Below, one piece after another: positions 47,901-56,926 of a stretch of 64,000 bases of DNA. Position 1 is the first letter of the stretch. Each line of letters begins with the position of its first letter. This DNA comes from Angiostrongylus vasorum (Eukaryota > Nematoda > Chromadorea > Rhabditida > Metastrongylidae), in NCBI GenBank assembly GCA_018806985.1, contig JADANN010000468.1, positions 3,394,072-3,458,071 of the forward strand, in the 5' to 3' direction. A model generated the notes under the pieces. The model worked only from the letters and a program-made list of their open reading frames with translations. It made no database searches and was not told where the DNA came from. A program made the translations under genes and the position numbers.

Positions 47901-49570
47901 ATTTTTCAGATAATAACAAATCGGAAAACTTCAAATTCGCCTTTTTTCATTGGTTTTTTTTCAGCTTTTTAAATTCCATTTTAGTGTAATCCCGCTTTTT
48001 ACATCATAATACTAATCCATCTTGATCAGGTCCTTTCTTTGTTTATCTTTTTTTGCTAACATTTTTTGTAGGTTTAAAAACTTAAACATTCTTGCTGTGC
48101 AAGAGCTACTAGAGATGTTTTTCCGCATTGCGCTCACCATAAATCCCACCAATTCGCCCTGGTTACGGTCAGCTGCCGACTTTCGATACGGTAGGATTAG
48201 TTTTTTGATGCCTTAAAATCTGAAAATTTCCACTAAGTTTTGTTTATCAGATGCTCAATCTTCGTGTTTTCTGTCGTTGCAAAATTTTATGGGCTCTAGA
48301 AGGCCACATTTTGTAAAGTTAAAAAATCTGCTTAGAAACTTCATATATGAATAAATTGACTCTTTTAAAACTCAAATTGGCTTCTTCTAGGGAGAGGTCT
48401 TTTAAATGAAGCTGGTATTTTGTATATGGAATATTTACTGGCGTCAAGGCAAGCGTTGCTTGCAGGAGTTCAAGAAGCTCAATCCGAGGATGTCGTACGT
48501 CTCGTTTTACTCATGAATTTCATACATCTTATAATGTGTTGTTGTTTGTACGAATTTGCATCTTTTTGATGTCTACCTTCTATAGATCTGGCATCGATTG
48601 CGAGTATGCTTGGCTCGATCACAGTACTTCACTCTGGCCGCTCTTGTTTGTCAATTGATTGAACACAAAAGAGAGGACGAGTATATTAAATCCATGGAGG
48701 TCGTCCATTTTTGGATACTGATAGTTTTGCTTATGAAGAATTACTACAGTAGCGTTTAGCTAGAGTGTCTGCTTTACTTCTGACTGTAATTAAAAACTAT
48801 GAATTGTTATAGAAGATAGGGATTTTCAGTTATTGTTTTCGGAGCTTCCACTTGATGCTGGAGCGAACTATTCTGGTATGGTGTTCGATAACACTCTAGC
48901 TGAGTACCTCTCCGATGTGTATGAAAGAAATCATATGCAACATAGCGCAGATTTGCTGGTACGTTTGTTTGACGTTACGATTTACCCTTAATTCCTTAAT
49001 ATACTGCAAGTATTTGGAAAACATAGAAGTCTGCTTCTTCTTTTTTTCTTGATTACTAGTTATCTTTTACAACACTAAGTCCTTCGTTCGTCATCGTTTT
49101 TCTGTGGAGTTTCGGCTTCATTAGTTGGTAGAAAGAATTCACTGCTTAGCCCAGACTCAACGGTTTAACTTTTTCGATGGGTTGCTGACGCTCATTGGTA
49201 TTTTATTAGTTTTGCATTATTTGTCTATATGAATTTCCATGCGGGGTCCAATCATCTACCCATTAGACTGTCTTGGCCATCTGACATCCGAATTAACCTT
49301 AGATTTCATCGGTATATTAAACTCGAAGAAAATCACCATCTATGTTCGAAAGCTGTGCTTTAGAGAAATTACTGGTTTTGTTGTTCATTCATCGCTCACT
49401 GTAGTAGATGTTCCATTCAGCCACACTCACGTTTCATTTTCAGTTTTTCCAACGCCTACGCAAGTTGTATGAATCCTGAAGGACGAGATGTGCTAGCTCG
49501 GGAACAGTCTAGACGCATTCAACGTCTACTACGTACTCTAGCCGCGCAGCTATTCGATGTGCACTTCTAA
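23920..49570 (+). CDS. ints-8: Integrator complex subunit 8 (INTS8)
   Basis: INTS8 is a helical-repeat scaffold of the nuclear Integrator complex, which processes snRNAs and attenuates RNA polymerase II; with INTS6 it recruits PP2A. Exons: 23,920-24,046; 25,071-25,348; 25,501-25,592 (or from 25,495); 25,656-25,824; 26,363-26,482; 27,274-27,483; 27,629-27,712; 27,815-27,919; 32,012-32,209; 33,403-33,509; 40,783-40,887; 41,184-41,297; 42,398-42,562; 43,881-43,936; 44,021-44,160; 45,741-45,786; 46,463-46,562; 47,196-47,323; 48,072-48,190; 48,391-48,494; 48,586-48,699; 48,830-48,958; 49,125-49,162; 49,444-49,570. All junctions agree in phase except 32,209 to 33,403, where a small 3n+1 exon is unresolved. 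About 990 residues; human has 995. Matches: ENWFDYF (residues 21-26), FAEQAAS, AIDRKLLNGY, LTINPTNSPW, and a NPEGRDVL...LFDVHF end. The middle (40,783-43,936) is least conserved. Confidence 0.92.
24690..24775 (-). repeat. Repeat family D fragment
   Basis: GATGAAGATGAGGACGTCGAAACGTTAGCC followed by AAATGTATTTGTCAACG, as in the right arm of the 9,795-10,035 element. Lies in INTS8 intron 1. Confidence 0.55.
25850..26130 (-). repeat. SINE family A copy in an INTS8 intron
   Basis: Starts AAAGGATAAAGGATAAAGCT (two tail units) and ends CGACCATTGCGCTACATGCG. Near full length. It begins about 25 bases after the exon 4 donor. Confidence 0.9.
29053..29400 (-). repeat. Repeat family B copy, internally deleted
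   Basis: The tail ACTTGATACTTGATACTTGA shows the 8-mer repeat clearly. About 45 bp is missing after the CCAGGTCGTTACCAC segment relative to the other copies. Confidence 0.8.
29557..29600 (+). repeat. 21-bp tandem duplication
   Basis: AATGTCTATGGTTTGTCGAAT occurs twice head to tail. It lies at the start of a 176-residue frame (29,559-30,089), which I do not accept as a gene because it has no splice or homology support and sits in an INTS8 intron. Confidence 0.8.
32935..33245 (-). repeat. GC-rich block with a tRNA-like head; candidate second SINE family
   Basis: A sharply bounded GC-rich segment within AT-rich intron. On the minus strand it reads TTCGGTGGCAATCGCACTC and then GTGGTTCAAACCCCGC, a B-box-like GGTTCAAACCC. 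No other copy is visible in this window. It lies between the INTS8 exons ending 32,209 and starting 33,403, where one small exon remains unplaced. Confidence 0.45.
33795..36265 (-). mobile_element. Degenerate RTE-type non-LTR retrotransposon, copy 2
   Basis: Fragments of one reverse-transcriptase polyprotein appear in shifting minus-strand frames. They include a linker with DDAIDNIDEEYDKL (about 35,890-35,940), palm-domain text TLIDLKKTFDSATTEAV (about 35,060-35,130), the catalytic box reduced to FAGDIVLVTS (about 34,590), NRMNISECSSDIYLG (about 34,400), and a 3' region (33,800-34,130) matching copy 1. The endonuclease domain is missing or unreadable. A SINE is inserted at 34,774-35,002. It is an old, dead copy in an INTS8 intron, on the strand opposite to the gene. 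Confidence 0.85.
34774..35002 (-). repeat. SINE family A inserted in RTE copy 2, with target duplication
   Basis: The sequence AAATTTCTATA flanks the insert on both sides (34,763-34,773 and 35,003-35,013). The insert starts AAGGATAAAAGGATAAAGCT and ends CACTGCGCCACACGCG. It has an internal deletion (about 229 bp long against about 280 for full copies). Confidence 0.88.
37605..37795 (+). repeat. SINE family A-like, degenerate
   Basis: GATAGCGCAGTGGTGGAAAT fits the A box. The body keeps GGAAATCAGTACCAAACTTG. The B-box position is eroded. Confidence 0.5.
38045..38220 (-). repeat. Repeat family D half-element
   Basis: GACTCATTCGAGCGGTGGTCC and ACTGAAGAAGACCCGCTAAGC are in the reverse order and orientation of the copy at 62,130-62,310. 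Confidence 0.5.
39150..39300 (-). repeat. Repeat family D half-element
   Basis: GGCTCTGAAGAAGGTGGTATTGCCGAAACGTCAGC, then an arm ending ACAACCTCGCG, as in the other family D arms. Confidence 0.55.
39376..39470. repeat. (TA)/(CATA) microsatellite
   Basis: Alternating TATATG/TACATACA sequence directly abutting the 5' end of the mariner relic. Confidence 0.85.
39473..40680 (+). mobile_element. Dead mariner-family DNA transposon
   Basis: A TA followed by TTAGGTTGTTTACAAATAAA marks a plausible 5' terminal repeat of Hsmar1-like type. The decayed transposase reads in shifting plus-strand frames: helix-turn-helix text FFYEFKLGRSAAETARN (about 39,680-39,735), HVEANTRTTVRELVEQHGVS (about 39,880-39,945), MCDEN followed by a stop at the first catalytic Asp, and PYSPILLPAGYHFFKHIENF (about 40,460-40,520). 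Intact relatives have Asp in YSPDL and in TDYHFF; both are lost here, and several stops and frameshifts intervene. The 3' terminal repeat is not clear. A mariner called bandit is known from a hookworm and this could be a relative; that is inference. Confidence 0.88.
40676..40738. repeat. (TA)n microsatellite
   Basis: Runs of ATATATATAT and TATATGTATATATA just downstream of the mariner relic and about 45 bases before an INTS8 acceptor. Confidence 0.9.
41742..42130 (-). repeat. Repeat family B copy with 12-bp target duplication
   Basis: TTTTGTTCACAT occurs at 41,730-41,741 and again at 42,131-42,142, bracketing the unit exactly. This defines the ends of family B: the tail (CTTACTACTTGGATACTTGA) at one side and CCGTTGGGAGG at the other, and shows that it moves by retroposition. 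Confidence 0.9.
42265..42345 (-). repeat. Repeat family C fragment
   Basis: CTCACGGCGGGGTATTATGTG ... CCTGAGATATTTGCAAAAC. This is the reverse of the core at 46,005-46,145 and ends about 50 bases before an INTS8 exon acceptor. Confidence 0.55.
44290..44670 (-). repeat. Repeat family B copy in an INTS8 intron
   Basis: Tail TTACTTGATACTTGGTATTTGA at the left and GGCGGTAAACCGTTGGGAGGA at the right. Full length. Confidence 0.85.
44880..45330 (+). mobile_element. RTE 3'-end fragment
   Basis: This segment parallels the reverse complement of 54,210-54,560. Shared text includes GGACAAGAGCCGTTAGAGACTG near 45,080, CACACGACAAGGACAAATGG near 45,230 and CTCGAGTCACTCGATGATC near 45,270. Frames are broken by stops. 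It is a 5'-truncated copy in the same orientation as INTS8. Confidence 0.7.
46005..46145 (+). repeat. Repeat family C copy
   Basis: The 5' part has GTTAGCTCAGG and GTTCGGTCCTCC, loosely tRNA-like. The 3' core is GTTTTGCAAATATCTCAGCA followed by TTATGGTTGTGATGC. Confidence 0.55.
47350..47609 (+). repeat. SINE family A copy in an INTS8 intron
   Basis: AATACAGTGGTTATAAGTTC (weak A box), GGTTCGATCCC (good B box), family body, and tail CTTTATCCTTTATCG. It starts about 25 bases after an exon donor. Confidence 0.8.
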
Positions 49571-51513
49571 TGCATCATCTCATACAAAAAGGCTATAGTT
49601 CGCCATTTGTAGATACTTTTTGCTCCGAATCTTGGACTCATCTTTGCCCATGGTTTTTCTTTTCTTATGTTTAATTTAATGTTCTTTTTGTAACTACCTC
49701 TGATCTCCATGTAGCCGTCTTTTAATTTATTCGCGAATATTAGAAGAGTTTTCAAACATTCGTTACTAGAACCTGAATCAGCGCCGGTTTTGGTACAGCT
49801 GCTTCTGTTTTGCTTCCCTGAAGTGAACTTTACAATACATTGCAAAAAGGATCGGTCAGTTGCGATACTCCACATGTGCATGGCAACTTCGATATGGACG
49901 TATATGTAACGGCAACAGTTCAGCACTTAGCAAATCAACTTTCCTACTTCGTCGGTTATTTAATACTTTTATAACAATATTTATTTATTAAGTTGTGACC
50001 ACATAATTACTTCCTGACGTTGATGAGTTCAGGAAATGAATTCCATGCATCTTTTGAAGCGTGTTTACTTGAATAGTTTCTATGTACATATAGTTATAAA
50101 TGTATGCACACGAGCCTAGATGTGCTTTCGAATTTAAACACTGTATTCTGCACCTAGGGCTCGTTTAACACTGTTGTTAAAGGTGTCCCTGTAGTTGGTT
50201 GGACACCGTACCTCCATTGAAGTAAGTCCCCTATCTCTTCATTTCTTCATGGTTGGCAAATCGGTGCCGGATATATCTGAGTGGTTAAAAACGCCGCCTT
50301 GCTATATCGTATGGGCTTAAGCAAATCGTTGTATGGCGAAATATGCACTCAGTCACCTCTGGAATGATACGAGTGAAGTCGAATTCGTAACGAATCCATA
50401 AGGATTGATGAGCAACTGAATGCTTTATCTTCTAGTCTGCACGTTGATTTTGCCAAAATCGTCGAATTAATAGAGAAGTATATGAGAGACGACTAAAGGT
50501 CCTTTATACCAATTGATCCGTACGTCGTCTATTCCGTTATGACCCGGTTGTCTTCTCTAGTATGATTCTTGTTGTGAAAGGGACGTCTTCGTTCTTCTTT
50601 CATTGCCTGTTAAATTGTTCAGGTCCTGAGCAGTGTTTCTTGGGACGTTCAGGACATTTCCTGGAGAGTACAATCGAGTTCAGGTTCAGCGACAAATACT
50701 GCTTTTTCTTCTTCATTTGCAAACATTTCTCAGAAGTGGATTCTGGTTGTTTTGTAAACACATCTATCCCACAGGAACCGATGAGCTAATCGTAGTTATC
50801 CTCTTGACAAAAGCAGTTTCTTTGAAGGTTCTCATACTACATTACCTTCTTTGTGCTCTCCTTTATTTACTATATGGAATCGCGGTCTAAACGGTTTGTT
50901 CTGGAGTGGGAGATAAGTGATAGAGTTTTCAGAGTTTGATCGAGTCACTTGGTGATTCTAACAATATTCGAGAGAGCACAAATAATGATCTTCGTGAAAG
51001 TTCTTAGTAACTCGATGTTGTTATGTGTTCATTTGCACCACATTTGAAAATGAGCACATCCGTATAAACATTGTATTGACTGGATCGTAATTGGTTCACC
51101 ACAAAGTTTGCCGTATTTAATGGACTGCTGCGAAAATCCTTTACAGTATGTCGGATGAGTTATGGCTATGATGTTTGACGGAGTTCGGCATTATAAAGTA
51201 GTAGGACTTTCAAAGAAACTATGAAAGACAAGCAAATCCTTTTCAATTCCGTTAACGAAGCATAGAACTTTCTTTGCAGCATTTGGTTGTCCTGCCTTTG
51301 CAGGAATTTATCTTTAAAATCTGAAAAGCTCTGAAGATATTGGCTCTAGTTTTTTCTTGAACTAATATCGAACACTTGTACGCAGGTTCGATCCATCGAA
51401 AAGTGGGCTAAACGGTAGAAAATGGGAGTGATTTGACTGGAAATGTTAGTTTACCTGTAAGGTAGAGGTTTCTGAACGACAATATTGAAGAATATTGAAG
51501 AAAGAAAAAGGAA
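49571..51513. other. 3' flank of INTS8 with a SINE A fragment
   Basis: No supportable gene. A headless family A fragment lies at about 50,240-50,435 (GGCAAATCGGTGCCGGATAT, GATACGAGTGAAGTCGAAT). The 119-residue minus-strand frame at 49,567-49,926 covers the INTS8 3'UTR and is not credible. Confidence 0.45.
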
Positions 51514-51864
51514 ATGCCATCTTTGAAAGGAATTTTTTTCAAGACGATAGTTATCTTCTCTCAGCACCGTTGGTCTCGCAATTCCTATTGCGTTGGTATA
51601 GTTTTTGCTGAAATATTGGATTTGAGATTCGACTTGCTACATCGCCCGCGAGCGATCAGTAGACTAATTGCAGGATTCATTGTTACTAAAGGAATTGTTG
51701 TTATCCTGGAAGAATCCGACCTGCATACAGTGCAAGTCCTTCCATTCCGCAAAAGCAAGCAACTGCCGGTGACGACAATCTGTGAAGTCGCTAGCCCGAC
51801 TACCTGGTGTTTTCAGGGTAAATCACGCTTGATCATCGTTGAAGGTGTCGACGGTAAAGGATAG
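51514..51864 (+). CDS. Hypothetical coding exon or gene remnant
   Basis: A 116-codon frame. An acceptor TTCTCTCAG lies inside it at 51,564, after which 100 codons run open to TAG. The stretch has balanced composition, with alternating hydrophobic and charged blocks such as LIAGFIVTKGIVVILEESDL. I recognise no family, and no in-phase partner exon is obvious on either side. It could be a single exon of a gene broken by repeats, a pseudogene, or chance. Confidence 0.3.
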   Translation: MPSLKGIFFKTIVIFSQHRWSRNSYCVGIVFAEILDLRFDLLHRPRAISRLIAGFIVTKGIVVILEESDLHTVQVLPFRKSKQLPVTTICEVASPTTWCFQGKSRLIIVEGVDGKG

Positions 51865-52207
51865 CAACACCTAAATTTGTAGCCGAAGCCATATACGAGT
51901 TCATCCACCTTCGTAGTTAACAGTATTAAGGCAGCGAAGCGAATAGAAGAAGTACCGGTGCTTGCCTAATATCTGCAGATGCATCGTCCAAGTGTATAAC
52001 TAGGAAACAGCCATAAATTTAGCCTCTAAACTGGTTAGTAAGGTTCCGGCGATGAGTAAGTTATACACTTTTCCTCTTCTTTTTCGTCTACTATTTGCGG
52101 ATGATGGTACTGTCAAGTGATCAGAACGACAGAAGTATTAGATAGAGAGGCTTCCTTCCGCATGGTCGCTAACGATTCCATATATTACCTCAATATAAAT
52201 CACTACT

Positions 52208-52227
52208 GTTATTTACTATTATTATTA

Positions 52228-52270
<43 letters not shown>
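52208..52270. repeat. (ATT)n microsatellite
   Basis: About 20 uninterrupted ATT/TTA units. Confidence 0.95.
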
Positions 52271-52273
<3 letters not shown>

Positions 52274-52747
52274 GTTGTAAATAAATAATATATAATGACA
52301 TTCTCGAGCGCGCTTATCAAGAAATTAGCGAATTACTACTAGTACAGTGGATTGTTACCTTTTCCCGTAATAACTTTCGTGCAGTCATTCTTTCAGCATT
52401 CAGTGCCCAGTGAAGAATTCGTCTTTATCCTTTATTGGTTTCCAATTTAAACATAACATTATTTGTTGTGCGACTTGATTTTGGCTTCACATCTAGGTCG
52501 TGTCGAAGTCCTACTAATCGTTGACTAAACTTAGTGATTAAAAGATTAGAGTCGCTTACGTGGTGCTTTTACAAGTTCAGTTATGTCAGACATTTAGATC
52601 TAAGCTCGAAAATTGGGAAAATTCTAGTACTATTCTGGAGTGCTAATACCACGTCTTTTCGGCTATACCGTGACCAGCTGTGGATCACCGTAGAATTTTA
52701 GCACTTCTCCATTTGGCAGTAATATAAGACCTTGTGCTGACTTATCA

Positions 52748-53209
52748 TCACACGGTTCTGTTCGGAGTAACCAGAAATCGCTTTGTTCTTTGCATAGTGC
52801 CAGCATGACCACACTGATCGATTGCTGAATTGTCCGCGATCGGGATCTTTCTCGGTTGTTGATGGCGAATGTCGTCCACAAACGTAGATGCCGTACTTCC
52901 CAAAAACTCTTTGTCGTTCTGAGCTTTCCCATTGACTCCTGTTTGTTCAGCGGACTTTTCATGTTGCAAATGTGATTCGTCTTGCCACTGTCCATCTCGA
53001 AAAATCGGCGCGATATTAGGGCTTTTCACATCATGCTCATATCGTCGAGGTACCGCATTTTTATGGTAGGGAGACACATCCCGATCCTGACTTGGAAGCG
53101 TTTTAATTGGATGGGTAAGTGCGTCATATTCTGCAATTGGCAGAACTTCGTCCAATCCTTGAACTTCTTTTGCACTCATCTCGCGCCAGCCATGTTGTGG
53201 AGAAAATAG
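52748..53209 (-). CDS. Unrecognised minus-strand coding exon (probable terminal exon)
   Basis: An acceptor TTCATTTTTAG on the minus strand is followed by 153 open codons to TGA. The protein text is polar and charged (Glu, Asp, Lys, His, Gln rich) with little hydrophobic sequence, suggesting a disordered tail; it contains GLDEVLPIAEYDALTHPIKT. A second minus frame overlaps its end (to 52,663) and reads GLILLPNGEVLKFYGDPQLV before a stop, so the true 3' end may use a frame change or an unseen short intron. It could belong with the exon at 53,923-54,111. I recognise no family. Confidence 0.4.
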   Translation of the reverse strand, partial: LFSPQHGWREMSAKEVQGLDEVLPIAEYDALTHPIKTLPSQDRDVSPYHKNAVPRRYEHDVKSPNIAPIFRDGQWQDESHLQHEKSAEQTGVNGKAQNDKEFLGSTASTFVDDIRHQQPRKIPIADNSAIDQCGHAGTMQRTKRFLVTPNRTV

Positions 53210-53922
53210 CTAAAAATGAACAGTCAATTCACTATGAAGTCATGTGAAGAAATTCACACCAATAAAAACGTGTCAGCGTTTTTGAACACATGCGCCACCA
53301 CACCTAATTTTTCGCTGCACATAATGCTCATTGTAAAACTCGTCCGAAGAAACGTTTTTGGCAAATATTACGTGCAGATAATTGCTTCCTAAAAGCGAGA
53401 TCTCTTACAACATTTCTACTAAATAAACACTTGATTCAATGCGAAAAAATTTAGCAAATGAGGTCCTTGTGGCAGAATAAACAGACGGAATATGCATTGA
53501 AATTAATGCACGACGTTACTTGTTTGTTAAACAATAGGTTATCACGCAAATAGTGTCGGTTTTGCTACTTAGATCTTAAAGAAGCTTCTTCAGATATTTT
53601 TAGAGTAGAATTTATGACTGTTTTAATGTGCAGCATTTTAGACCAATAGTGTCATCAAACATTTGCATTTACGCCACTAGGACGAAAACGAGAAGTTTCG
53701 AGCAACTTCTTGCGTGGATTCAACGTTGTACGCTACATCGACGTTGCATTAAACCAGAAAGCGTTAACGGTTGTGCGGGACATTGGCTTCAGTAATATGG
53801 CGAAGGAAATCAGAACTGCCAAGAAGAAAAGTGGCTAGGACAACCTGTCGTCATTGAAGACGTATAGTTAAAGACTAAAGCAAATCCATACGCAACACGT
53901 GCTTCGAGGGGTTGTGTAAGAA

Positions 53923-54111
53923 CTAGGTCTGAATCTGGAAACGCTTTCGAAATTCCTCAGCTGAATTAGAAAGTAAAAAAAGCTCGAGAAATGGATGGAG
54001 ATCTGTCTCATGGTCTTTTTCTTCCTTTTGCACAACAAAAGCCGTTTGTTTATTCATCGCGTTGTGATAAGCGGCTAAGAATGGATTCTGTATGACAAGT
54101 GAGGACATTCT
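53923..54111 (-). CDS. Unrecognised minus-strand coding exon
   Basis: Acceptor TTCTTGTAG then AGA ATG and 61 more codons to TAG. It reads as a soluble helix-forming sequence (EEKDHETDLHPFLELFLLSN, then SAEEFRKRF). Either a terminal exon or the whole end of a small gene. It lies between the exon at 52,748 and RTE copy 1, whose insertion may have separated it from its other exons. No family recognised. Confidence 0.4.
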   Translation of the reverse strand, partial: RMSSLVIQNPFLAAYHNAMNKQTAFVVQKEEKDHETDLHPFLELFLLSNSAEEFRKRFQIQT

Positions 54112-54184
54112 CTACAAGAACAGACAAAGGTGACAATGACATTCCCTTGCCTATGTATTACTCTCTGCGACTGCTCTTCACCAA

Positions 54185-56440
54185 CTGACTGTAATCATCT
54201 GTCACCTGTAGTCCCGTTGATCGTCGAGTGACTCGAGCGGGCGCCAGTAAATCTTCCATTTTTCCCTGTCGCGTGCAAGAGTAGCTCAGTGGGTTCTGCT
54301 CGCTCTATGGACTCGTCGAGCATCATATTTTTCTTCTAGGCTCCTTGTGAAGAACTCTGACCATCGGGTCGGTGGTCTTCCTGCAGTACGTTTGACATCC
54401 CGAGGAATCCAGTCGCTAACGGCTCCTGTCCATCGGTTGTCATCCATACGCATTACGTGTCCGGCCCACCTAATCTTCGACTGTTTGGCGTATAGAAACG
54501 GCATCTTTGATCCTTGATCGTTGACGTAAGTCGGAGCTTCTGATCCCATCCCTTACTTGTGTGAAACGGGATACTCCTAGCATCAACTCCCACGTCCGAC
54601 TTTCTGTTAACTTTCCGCATTGATTGAATAATTCTTCCTACTTCTGTTTAGCAAACACGAGGTGTTACTTTATTTCTTTATTTACGTACAAGCTGATGTT
54701 TCGGCGGATTTCGCCTTCCTCAGAGCCTGGAAAAGGTCAAGTTGACTGCAATCTACACGGTCAAACGCCTCCACAACCAAACAAAGAAAATGTTTAACCA
54801 AAATTTCAGTCACATTGAACAGAGAGCCTTTGCACACTCACCGCTTTCTATGAGTCTTCCACTGAATATTTCACGTGGAGACCAACCCCACAAAGTTATA
54901 TGGAATCGTAATGTGCCCATCTCATCAGAATAACAGGCTTATATACTGCCCAATATCGCGTGATAATGAGGCATTCCTTCCTGCGGTTCATTTTCGGGTT
55001 CTTGGAACTGATCCAGAATGCCTCGAGAATTTTGCGCGCTTGTGTTCCGCTTGTTCCCGTTCTATCCCGTTTGTCTATCCCGTCCGTTCCCTTTTCTCTG
55101 TTTGGTTATGGAGGCGTTTGACCGTGTAGATTGCAGTCAACTTGACCTTTCCAGGCTCTGAGGAAGGCGAAATCCGCCGAAACGTCGGCTTGTACGTAAA
55201 TAAAAAAATAAAATAACATCTCGTGTTTGCTAAACAGAAGTAGAAAGAATTACTCCTAGCATCGTCCTTTCGACTGCGCGTTCGATAACGCTGAGTGATC
55301 TTTCATGCTGCTTACGCAGCGACCAGGTTTTCTGACGCATACGTTAAGGCAGGATGTACCGTTGAGTCGAAAAGGTGGGCATGAAGTCGGGTGTTCTTTG
55401 TTCTCTTCACTACATCCTCGATGATCTTGACAGCTCCCCAAGCCGCTCGTTTCCTTCTGCTCAGCTCTGGAGCTAAGTCGTTTATCAAATTGATTTCCCG
55501 ACCTGGATAGACATAACTGGAGCATTCGGAGACATTCGTTCCGTTGAGCGTGAATGGGGCATGTGAAAGCAATCCATTTTTCATGAACATCGTTTTTGTG
55601 AGGTTTAATCGAAGACCAATCTTTCCACAGGCTTTTATCAAAGTCGGCAAGCATACGTTCCGCTTGGCTAATGTTGGGTGTTATAAGGACGATGTCATCA
55701 AAAAAGCGAAGATGATGTAACTGCCGACCATCGATTTCCACTCCCATATCATCCCATTCCAGTGTTCGCATGACTTTCTGGAGGGTGGCGGTAAATAATT
55801 TTGGCGATATGGTATCGCCTTGCCTAACCGCTCTGTTGACGTCAATGTTAATATCATTGTCGAATGGTGATGTCCTCGTTGTGAAATTTTTGTACAGCTC
55901 ACGAAGAATCTTTATGTACTGAGTAGGGACTCCTTGACTATCCAGGGCTTCCAAGACTGCTTCTATCTCGACTGAATCAAAGGCCTATTGTAAATTGATG
56001 AAAGTGAGACAGAGCGGTCTTTTGTACTCTTGCGACACTTCAGTGAGTCTTGTTATCGTGTGGATGTGGTCCATTGTATCAAATCCTTTTCGAAATCCTG
56101 CTTGCTCACATGGCTGCCCTTCGTCCAGTGCTCTGTCGATCCTGTTTAGGATGACTCGAGTGAAAAGTTTGTAGATGACAGACACCAAGCAGATTGGGCG
56201 ATAGCTGCCGATATCGCATAGGTCACCCTTCTTTAACAATAACACGGTCTTACTGATCTTCCACTGAGTAGGGACCTTGCATTCAGACAGGGTAACGTGT
56301 GAAGAGCCGAGCCAGAGTGTTTACGAGGACTGGCGGAAGGTTCTTCAAGTGTTCTGATCTTACTCTCTCCGGACCTGGTGCTGTTCGATTTTCCACCGAC
56401 GAAATGGCATATCGGATTTCGGAAAGGAGAAGCGGAGAAA
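54185..56440 (-). mobile_element. Degenerate RTE-type non-LTR retrotransposon, copy 1
   Basis: From 5' to 3' on the minus strand: NRTAPGPERVRSEHLK (start of the reverse-transcriptase domain), a frame break, SYRPICLVSVIYKLFTR, AGFRKGFDTMDHIH, a stop where family members have Lys before AFDS, AVRQGDTISPKLFTA, the catalytic box as FFDDIVLITP (both Asp kept), a frameshift, NVSECSSYVYPGREI, then after an inserted element the C-terminal GHVMRMDDNRWTGAV and GRPPTRWSEF. No endonuclease domain is readable, so it is 5'-truncated. Stops, frameshifts and the insertion show that it is dead. The clade call (RTE) rests on these motifs and the C-terminal region. Confidence 0.92.
54631..55250. mobile_element. 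620-bp family D element with about 150-bp inverted repeats, inserted in RTE copy 1
   Basis: The left end reads ATTCTTCCTACTTCTGTTTA and the right end is its reverse complement with one mismatch. The arms continue through the GGATTTCGCC / GGCGAAATCC signature to AACGCCTCCACAACCAAACA. TA flanks both ends (54,629-54,630 and 55,251-55,252), the target duplication of Tc1/mariner-type elements. The centre holds an 84-residue frame but no transposase motif, so it is non-autonomous. Confidence 0.88.
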
Positions 56441-56469
56441 AGGAAAAACGGAAAGAATGACTGGAATAC

Positions 56470-56570
56470 TTACAAAGAATGAAAGGCTCTGAAGAAGGCG
56501 AAACCGCCGAAACGTTAGTTATGTGTGTGCTAATGAATTCTATAATTATCAACCTCGTGTTTTTCTCATT
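56470..56570 (-). repeat. Repeat family D arm
   Basis: GGCTCTGAAGAAGGCGAAACCGCCGAAACGTTAG followed by ATCAACCTCGTGTTT. It lies at the 5' edge of RTE copy 1 and may mark where the RTE was cut off. Confidence 0.6.
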
Positions 56571-56926
56571 CAAGAAGAACAGTGAATTATGTGAATAAAC
56601 ATCCATATTCTTGGTGAAGATTTGCATTTTCCAATCGTTTTGTTTTGTTTAAGAAAGCTTGAAACGTGGAAAGTGCAGTGGGTAGCGAAGCCATGCAGTG
56701 ATACGTCAATAAGCGCTGGTTAGACTCTGACCTGGACCAACCAAGCTTCCCATCACATCAGAGTCTACAAAGTGGCAACCAGATTTGCGTGCGAAGAACT
56801 TCGTTGAATGCGCAAAGGTTGCCAAATACCTTTGGTGAAAGCTTAAGAGTCCCACAACTATCCCAGGACTTCAAAGAGCATTTATTCTACCGGCATTGAA
56901 CGACATTAGTGACGAAGACAAAAATT

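Noticed and set aside
54875..55129. 84-residue frame as a host gene
   Set aside because: It sits wholly between the arms of the 620-bp inverted-repeat element, so it is listed only as a possible captured fragment.
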